A stretch of DNA of 20,816 nt, from assembly GCA_039030335.1 (NCBI GenBank), contig JBCCEJ010000094.1, forward strand, positions 1 to 20,816, written 5' to 3'. The stretch's first letter is position 1. The number at the start of each line of letters is the position of its first letter. A program made the translations under genes and the position numbers. The notes under the pieces were generated by a model, which saw only the letters and a program-made list of their open reading frames with translations, was not told the DNA's origin and searched no databases. This stretch comes from JBCCEJ01 sp039030335. GTDB lineage: Bacteria > Pseudomonadota > Gammaproteobacteria > HK1. This document shows, in pieces, positions 16,103 to 20,816 of this stretch.

Positions 16103-17242
16103 TCAGCCGGCCGGGTACAGGGCGCCCAGCACGCACGAGCGGCGCGCTCCGGTGAGTCCGGTCGGCATGATTGCAATTCCTTCGAGATGACAGTGCGCAA
16201 ACCACGCGAAGGCCATCGCCTCGAGGTTATCGCCATCTACACCCAGACTGGCCGGATCGCGGATTGCGAGTCCTGATCTGTCCTCCAGATCCTGCACCAG
16301 CAATCTGTTATGTCTGCCGCCCCCGACCACCCACATCTCGTCCAACGGGTAGCGCGCGGCGGCCTCGGAGACGCTCGCCGCCGTGAACCGGGTCAACGTG
16401 CGCTGCACATCAGCGGGTTCGTAACGCTCGATGTCCGGCGACAGCGTCCGCAGCCATTGGAGATTGAAGTACTCGGTGCCCGTGCTCTTCGGCGCCGCGC
16501 GGGCGAGGTAGGGCTCGGCCATCAGCGTACTCAGCAGCTCAGGCAAGACCTCTCCTTGCGCAGCGTATTGGCCGCCCGCGTCGAATGGGCTGCCGGTGTG
16601 CAATTCGCACCAACGATCGAGCAGCGTATTCGCGGGGCCCGTGTCGAAGCCCGCGGTGGGTGCCTCAGTGGCTGCCGGTAGCACGGTGAGGTTGGCTATT
16701 CCGCCGAGGTTCAGTATTCCCCTGGACCGGTACGCATCAGCAAACAGCCGCTGGTGCAGGGCGGGTAGCAGAGGTGCCCCCTGGCCACCGTCCGCCATGT
16801 CGCGACGGCGCAGATCCGCGACCGTAGCGATGCCGGTGCGCGCGGTAATGACGTTCGGATTGCCAATTTGCAGCGAGTTGGGATGCCGCCCGTCCGGCTG
16901 ATGAAACAGCGTTTGACCATGCGAGCCGAGCGCGCGGATGCGGTCTGGCTGCACCTGCTCACGACTTAGCAATGCGTTGGCAGCGATCGCGAACTCCGCG
17001 CCGACGGCGGTGTCGAGTTCGCACCATTCGGTGTAACGCAGATCGGGTCTCGCCGCAGCGCGCAGCAGCGCTTCGGTGAGTTCATCGGGCATCCGGTGGG
17101 AGTAGCTCGCTCGGAGGCAGGGCACGCCCAGCGCACCATCAACGGACACCAGGGCGCAGTCGACACCATCCATGCTGGTGCCGCTGATCAGGCCGATGTA
17201 TAGAGACGTATCAGTGGTTTCCGGCAACCCGCGCTCCGTCAC
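16103..17242 (-). CDS. anmK: Anhydro-N-acetylmuramic acid kinase
   Basis: Encodes 379 residues. AnmK opens and phosphorylates 1,6-anhydro-MurNAc, released during wall turnover, to MurNAc-6-phosphate for recycling. The ATP-binding signature IGLISGTSMDGVD is at 16-28. LGSHGQTLFH, LNLGGIANLT and GFDTGPANTLLDRW follow (Asp200 is at the place of the catalytic Asp), and MWVVGGGRHN ends the nucleotide site. The GTG start at 17242 overlaps the upstream peptidase gene by 32 nt. A TTG five codons later (17227) has a better ribosome site (GACGGAG) and is an equally likely start with a 17-nt overlap. Overlap and order imply translational coupling with the M23 endopeptidase, joining wall cleavage to wall recycling. 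Confidence 0.95.
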   Translation of the reverse strand: MTERGLPETTDTSLYIGLISGTSMDGVDCALVSVDGALGVPCLRASYSHRMPDELTEALLRAAARPDLRYTEWCELDTAVGAEFAIAANALLSREQVQPDRIRALGSHGQTLFHQPDGRHPNSLQIGNPNVITARTGIATVADLRRRDMADGGQGAPLLPALHQRLFADAYRSRGILNLGGIANLTVLPAATEAPTAGFDTGPANTLLDRWCELHTGSPFDAGGQYAAQGEVLPELLSTLMAEPYLARAAPKSTGTEYFNLQWLRTLSPDIERYEPADVQRTLTRFTAASVSEAAARYPLDEMWVVGGGRHNRLLVQDLEDRSGLAIRDPASLGVDGDNLEAMAFAWFAHCHLEGIAIMPTGLTGARRSCVLGALYPAG

Positions 17243-18872
17243 TGCCCAGGCGGGCCAGCCAGCGGCGCGTTTGCTGTTTGAATGCCTGCTTGTAGCGGCC
17301 TGGGATTGGCAACGACTTCGGCAAGCGCACGCGCAGCGGATCTTTGTGTTTGCCGCGCACGCGAAATTCGTAGTGCAGATGCGGACCAGTCGCGAGTCCG
17401 GTTTGACCGACGTATCCGATGACCTGCCCCTGCTTGACGTAGGAGCCGTGGCGAACTTTCCTGGAGAAACCCTTCAGGTGCGCATAGAGCGTGCTGTACA
17501 CGCCGCCACTGTGCCGAATGATGACGGTGTTGCCGTAACCGCGCTTGCGACCACGGAATTCTATGCGCCCGTCGCCGGTCGCCTTGACCGGAGTTCCGGA
17601 CGGTGCGGCGTAGTCAACTCCCTTGTGCGCGCGCACCTTGTGCAGGATCGGGTGTTTGCGGCGCAGGTTGAAACGGGACGAGATGCGTGCAAATCGAACG
17701 GGTGTGCGCAGGAACGCCTTACGCATGCTGCGCCCGTCCGGCGTGTAGTAGCGTGCTTCGCCGTCCGGGTTCACAAAACGCACCGCACGAAACACGCGCC
17801 CTTGATTGATGAACTCTGCGGCGAGGATGTTGCCGTCGCGCACTTTCCGGGAGCCGTCGAAGAGTTCTTCGTGTACGACCGTGAACCTGTCGCCATTGCG
17901 GATGTCCAGCGCGAAATCCACATCCCAGCCGAAGATTTCCGCCAGTTGCATGATCACGCGGTCGGACAGCCCGGCGCGCTGCCCGTCGAGGAACAGTGAA
18001 CTCTCAATTTCGCCGCTTAGTTTGCGCTCGCGGGCGAGCAGCGGGGTTTCCAACAGCGTGCTCGCAAAGCCGTCTCCCTGACGACGGTAGCTGACCGTGG
18101 TCAACGCATTGGGCTTGTACTCGAGACGCTGGAGTAAGCCGGCGTCGTCGATGTAGAGCTCAAGTGCCTCGCCAGGCCGGATGCGTTCGAGCCTCCGGCC
18201 GTCTTTGCCGACCGACAGCAGCGCCGGAAGCACGCCCGGGCGCAGGCCGCGGCGCTTCAGAATGCCGTACAGCGAGTCGCCCGACTTGACCTTGACCCGG
18301 ATCGGCTTGAGCCCCGGTAGAGCCGCTTGTCCGACAGACTCACTGCCATTTGCTTCGGAACCGGGTTGTCCCGGGCCGAAGGCGAGCTTCACAGGGTCCG
18401 ACAACGCTGGCTCGTCGCCAGTCGTCGCAGCCGGGACGGGGCGTCTCGGCCGATTCCGCGGCATGCCCGCGTCCGCTGCGAGCCGGTCCTGCGCGTTCAA
18501 AACCAGAATATGGGCGGCAGGCGGAGCAGCGGCGGGCGGTTGCGAATCCGGGGTTCGGGAGGCGGCGAGAGCGTCGGTGCGTCCCGGTGCCCCCGTGGCC
18601 GCGCTCTTCGACGGTCTTGGGGCGGCATTGGCAACAGTGCGCTCTTCAGCCTCGGTGAGCGGCTTGATGGCGCCCCACTTGCCACGTGAAGCGGCCTGGA
18701 CGGCGCCCGTCACCGGACCATTGTGCGCGGCATGCCAGGCCGGGTCTGTTGTTGCGTGACCGGAGACATACACAAGCGCCAACGCACCTGTGAAGGTGGT
18801 GGCTGCCGCTGCACTCAACCAAGCCAGCCGGCGCCGGCGTCGCAGGCGCTGACTCGTGCGCAAAAATGCCAA
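17211..18872 (-). CDS. M23 peptidoglycan endopeptidase, OapA/LysM-like (MepM/YebA type)
   Basis: Encodes 553 residues from the TTG at 18872. A short basic run (RRRRR, 11-15) and a membrane segment at 17-36 anchor it in the inner membrane facing the periplasm. Residues 40-185 are Pro/Ala-rich and low in complexity, probably a flexible linker. IRVKVKSGDSLYGILKRRG (from about 191) is an OapA/LysM-like wall-binding module. The C-terminal M23 (LytM) domain has the zinc residues His416 and Asp420 (HKGVD) and His498/His500 (GPHLHYEF), so it should be an active crosslink-cleaving enzyme. In-frame TTG 18902 and GTG 18893 are longer alternatives, but GGGGGA lies 6 bases before 18872. It overlaps anmK and diverges from tyrS. 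Confidence 0.92.
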   Translation of the reverse strand: MAFLRTSQRLRRRRRLAWLSAAAATTFTGALALVYVSGHATTDPAWHAAHNGPVTGAVQAASRGKWGAIKPLTEAEERTVANAAPRPSKSAATGAPGRTDALAASRTPDSQPPAAAPPAAHILVLNAQDRLAADAGMPRNRPRRPVPAATTGDEPALSDPVKLAFGPGQPGSEANGSESVGQAALPGLKPIRVKVKSGDSLYGILKRRGLRPGVLPALLSVGKDGRRLERIRPGEALELYIDDAGLLQRLEYKPNALTTVSYRRQGDGFASTLLETPLLARERKLSGEIESSLFLDGQRAGLSDRVIMQLAEIFGWDVDFALDIRNGDRFTVVHEELFDGSRKVRDGNILAAEFINQGRVFRAVRFVNPDGEARYYTPDGRSMRKAFLRTPVRFARISSRFNLRRKHPILHKVRAHKGVDYAAPSGTPVKATGDGRIEFRGRKRGYGNTVIIRHSGGVYSTLYAHLKGFSRKVRHGSYVKQGQVIGYVGQTGLATGPHLHYEFRVRGKHKDPLRVRLPKSLPIPGRYKQAFKQQTRRWLARLGSDGARVAGNH

Positions 18873-18902
18873 GCCGTATCCCCCGTTTCCCACTCGAACC
18901 AA

Positions 18903-19296
18903 GAAGTTTCTAAGTCTTCTTTAATTTAAGTGCGTAACGTGTTGAAAAAGTTCGCATTCGCGAGGGCTGCACACTAGCGCAGCCGGACGCCGGGGTCAAC
19001 GCGTATCGAGCTCTTCGCAGTTGGGCCGCCAGCGAGCGCGCATGATACCGCGGGATGGTGACAAATTGCGACGCAGTTCACACCTCTCAGGCCTGTATTC
19101 GCCGCTGTCTTGACTACGCGGGCGCCCCGCGTGGCGGCGCAAGGCGCGCAATGCGCGAGACGTTATCTTGCGCGCGGCGGCTCCGGACCCCGGTGTACCG
19201 CAATCCGAGCGCTGCGAGCGGCGGCGCAGATCGTTAAACTTCACCGTTTGACCTGCCTTTGGGCAGACCGCTTACACAGACGGGAAACCTAAGAAG
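18903..19296. other. Gene-free divergent region between the M23 peptidase and tyrS genes
   Basis: About 394 bases with no convincing coding frame; open stretches on either strand look like GC-rich noise. The part at 18905-18960 is AT-rich (TTTAATTTAAG) and probably holds the - strand promoter, though no clear -35/-10 pair was found. CGCGGG-CGC-CCCGCG at 19117-19131 is a perfect 6-bp stem extended by A-T outside. TTGACC (19248-19253) and TTACAC (19272-19277), 18 apart, are a weak promoter candidate for tyrS. No T-box or known riboswitch pattern was recognised. Confidence 0.5.
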
Positions 19297-20496
19297 ATGA
19301 CGGGTGTGGACGAGGCGCTGGCGCTCATCCGGCGTGGCGCTGACGAGATAGTGGTGGAAAGCGAACTCCGCGAGCGGCTTGCGGCCAAGCCGCAGCTGCG
19401 CGTGAAAGCCGGATTCGACCCAACCGCACCGGATTTGCATCTCGGGCACACCGTGCTGCTGAACAAGATGCGCCACTTCCAGGAACTGGGCCATCACGTC
19501 ATGTTCCTGATCGGTGACTTCACCGGGCTGATAGGTGATCCCACCGGTCGAAACAGTACGCGCCCGCCTCTGACGCGCGAGGAATTGAACGCGAATGCGG
19601 ACACTTACAAGGAGCAGGTTTTCAAGATTCTCGACCCGGAGCGCACGGAAGTGTGTTTCAACTCCACTTGGATGGAGCCGCTCGGCGCCGCCGGCATGAT
19701 CCGGCTGGCTTCACAGTACACGGTGGCTCGTATGCTCGAGCGTGATGATTTCAAAAAGCGCTTCCAGGGCGAGTTGCCGATCGCAGTGCATGAACTCCTG
19801 TATCCGCTTTGCCAGGGCTTCGACTCTGTGGCCATGCGCTGTGACGTCGAACTCGGCGGCACCGATCAGCTCTTCAACCTGCTGGTTGGGCGCCGCTTGC
19901 AGGAGTTGGATGGGCAGGCTCCGCAGATCGCGTTGACGGTGCCGATTCTTGAGGGGCTGGACGGCGTCAACAAGATGTCCAAATCACTCGGCAACTACGT
20001 TGGAATCGACGAGCCCCCAGACGAGATATTCGGCAAACTGATGCGCGTTTCCGATGACCTTATGTGGCGGTATCTGGAGTTGCTGAGCGCCGTCGACATG
20101 CGCACGATTCAACAGTGGCGGGAAGACGTCGCCAACGGCACCAATCCGCGCGACATCAAACTCAAGATGGCGCGGGAACAGGTCGCGCGTTTCCATGGCG
20201 CGGCCGCTGGAAAATCGGCCGAAGAGGCGTTTGTCGCGAGGTTCAGCCGGCGCGAACTGCCATCGGAGATTCCAGAGGTCGCACTCGAAGCTGGGGAAGA
20301 TGGCTTAAGGCTTGCGAATTTGTTGAAAGATGCCGGTCTGGTGGGTAGCACTTCGGACGCGCGGCGGCTGCTCAAAGAGGGTGCCGTTCGGATCGACGGC
20401 GAACGCGCGCACGACCCCAACCAGATGCTGTCTGCTGGATTCGCGGGCGTGGTCCAGGTAGGTAAGCGGCGGATCGCCCGTATCTCACTGGATTAG
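19297..20496 (+). CDS. tyrS: Tyrosyl-tRNA synthetase (TyrZ-like branch)
   Basis: Encodes 399 residues. This class I synthetase charges tRNA(Tyr) with tyrosine. HLGH at 48-51 is the HIGH-type motif and KMSKS at 226-230 is the second signature, both intact. KAGFDPTAPDLHLGHTVLL and FLIGDFTGLIGDPTGRN are typical of the branch often called TyrZ rather than E. coli TyrS. The C-terminal S4-like RNA-binding region is at about 335-399 (LLKDAGLVGSTSDARRLLKEGAVRID). The ATG at 19297 has only a weak purine-rich ribosome site, but no better in-frame start fits the family N terminus. It lies directly upstream of the rrn operon on the same strand, separated by an rrn promoter. Confidence 0.96.
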   Translation: MTGVDEALALIRRGADEIVVESELRERLAAKPQLRVKAGFDPTAPDLHLGHTVLLNKMRHFQELGHHVMFLIGDFTGLIGDPTGRNSTRPPLTREELNANADTYKEQVFKILDPERTEVCFNSTWMEPLGAAGMIRLASQYTVARMLERDDFKKRFQGELPIAVHELLYPLCQGFDSVAMRCDVELGGTDQLFNLLVGRRLQELDGQAPQIALTVPILEGLDGVNKMSKSLGNYVGIDEPPDEIFGKLMRVSDDLMWRYLELLSAVDMRTIQQWREDVANGTNPRDIKLKMAREQVARFHGAAAGKSAEEAFVARFSRRELPSEIPEVALEAGEDGLRLANLLKDAGLVGSTSDARRLLKEGAVRIDGERAHDPNQMLSAGFAGVVQVGKRRIARISLD

Positions 20497-20593
20497 TTGG
20501 CAAAATCAGATGCCTGGGCGTTACCGTCCACGCCTGTGAAGATTCGTCTCCGCGGTGCCGCGTGGCAGGTAGGAGAAAACACCGCCAGGCACG

Positions 20594-20631
20594 AAAAAAA
20601 ACCTTGACGGTCTCCCTGGGCTCTGTACAAT
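20594..20631 (+). promoter_or_regulatory. rrn operon promoter with A-tract UP-like element
   Basis: TTGACG (20604-20609) and TACAAT (20626-20631) are near-consensus and 16 bases apart. An A8 tract at 20594-20601 sits directly upstream of the -35, like the proximal UP element of rRNA promoters. The discriminator after the -10 (GCGCGGCTC) is very GC-rich, the feature that makes rRNA promoters sensitive to ppGpp and initiating NTP. Predicted start near 20638. The position, 170 bases before 16S, fits. Confidence 0.85.
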
Positions 20632-20637
20632 GCGCGG

Positions 20638-20807
20638 CTCGGTTGGCGAGACACCTCGTCGGCCCCGCTCTTTAACAACTCGATCAAGCAATTTGTGTGG
20701 GCGCTTGAATTGGTGGTCGGTTTCCACAAGACCATCGATAGAAAAGCGTTTTTATACGTGATTCCATCGAGACAGATATGGCTATCTTCGGATGGCCACA
20801 AACCTTC
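20638..20807 (+). promoter_or_regulatory. 16S rRNA leader with boxA, boxC and processing hairpins
   Basis: GCTCTTTAACAA at 20667-20678 is boxA, the site for the Nus antitermination complex, and TGTGTGGGCGCT at 20694-20705 is boxC-like. Two stems follow: TGGTGGTC (20711-20718) with GACCATCG (20730-20737), enclosed by GCGCTT (20701-20706) with AAGCGT (20743-20748). A third, GGCTATC (20780-20786) with GATGGCC (20791-20797), is closed by a UUCG tetraloop and ends 10 nt before mature 16S. They probably guide antitermination and pre-16S folding or processing. Confidence 0.85.
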
Positions 20808-20816
20808 AAATCGAAG
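20808..20816 (+). rRNA. rrs: 16S ribosomal RNA, first 9 nucleotides (rest outside window)
   Basis: The window ends with AAATCGAAG. Mature E. coli 16S begins AAATTGAAGAGTTTGATC, so these bases match its 5' end with one change. Together with the rrn promoter, boxA and boxC upstream on the same strand, this places the 16S 5' end at about 20808. Confidence 0.85.

Noticed and set aside
17172..17999. 275-codon open frame on + opposite the M23 gene and anmK start
   Set aside because: Runs across two genes identified by catalytic motifs; no family resemblance.

Overview
The window reads as chromosomal core DNA of a high-GC gammaproteobacterium. The evidence is the F1 ATP synthase block atpH-A-G-D-C followed by glmU and glmS, an ErpA nearly superimposable by eye on the enterobacterial protein, a YggX protein, and an rrn leader with a classical boxA. 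The run DUF6776-like protein / bactofilin / erpA / anmK / M23 peptidase / tyrS / rrn matches the order I remember from Pseudomonas aeruginosa (around PA0663-PA0668), but gene content here does not fix a genus. No mobile element, CRISPR array, tRNA or integration scar was seen.

Layout. (1) 1-4702: 3' end of atpH, then atpA, atpG, atpD and atpC on +, closed by a strong intrinsic terminator. (2) 4703-8109: a regulatory gap, then glmU (TTG start, perfect Shine-Dalgarno) and glmS on +, which make GlcN-6-P and UDP-GlcNAc for the envelope. (3) 8149-9423: hemL on -, convergent with glmS and divergent from a 54-residue rubredoxin. (4) 9591-11723: rubredoxin, an atypical A-type Fe-S protein with a Cys/Gly-rich tail, and an ATP-grasp protein resembling L-amino-acid ligases, all on +. 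(5) 14195-11751: an apparent - strand operon clcA-hemJ-yggX. (6) 14322-16073: membrane coiled-coil protein, bactofilin and erpA on +. (7) 18872-16103: M23 endopeptidase and anmK on -, overlapping. (8) 19297-20816: tyrS on +, then the rrn promoter, boxA/boxC leader and the first 9 nt of 16S rRNA.

How the genes fit together. Three themes recur. Energy: the F1 sector. Envelope: glmU/glmS make UDP-GlcNAc, anmK recycles anhydro-MurNAc, and the M23 peptidase and bactofilin act in wall remodelling and shape. Iron, heme and Fe-S: hemL, hemJ, rubredoxin, two A-type carriers and yggX.

Most of the window is conserved housekeeping DNA. The parts least explained are the atypical A-type protein plus ATP-grasp pair (9941-11723), a CLC protein carrying channel-type residues, and a symmetric divergent promoter pair between clcA and the coiled-coil gene. 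No clearly new system is evident.
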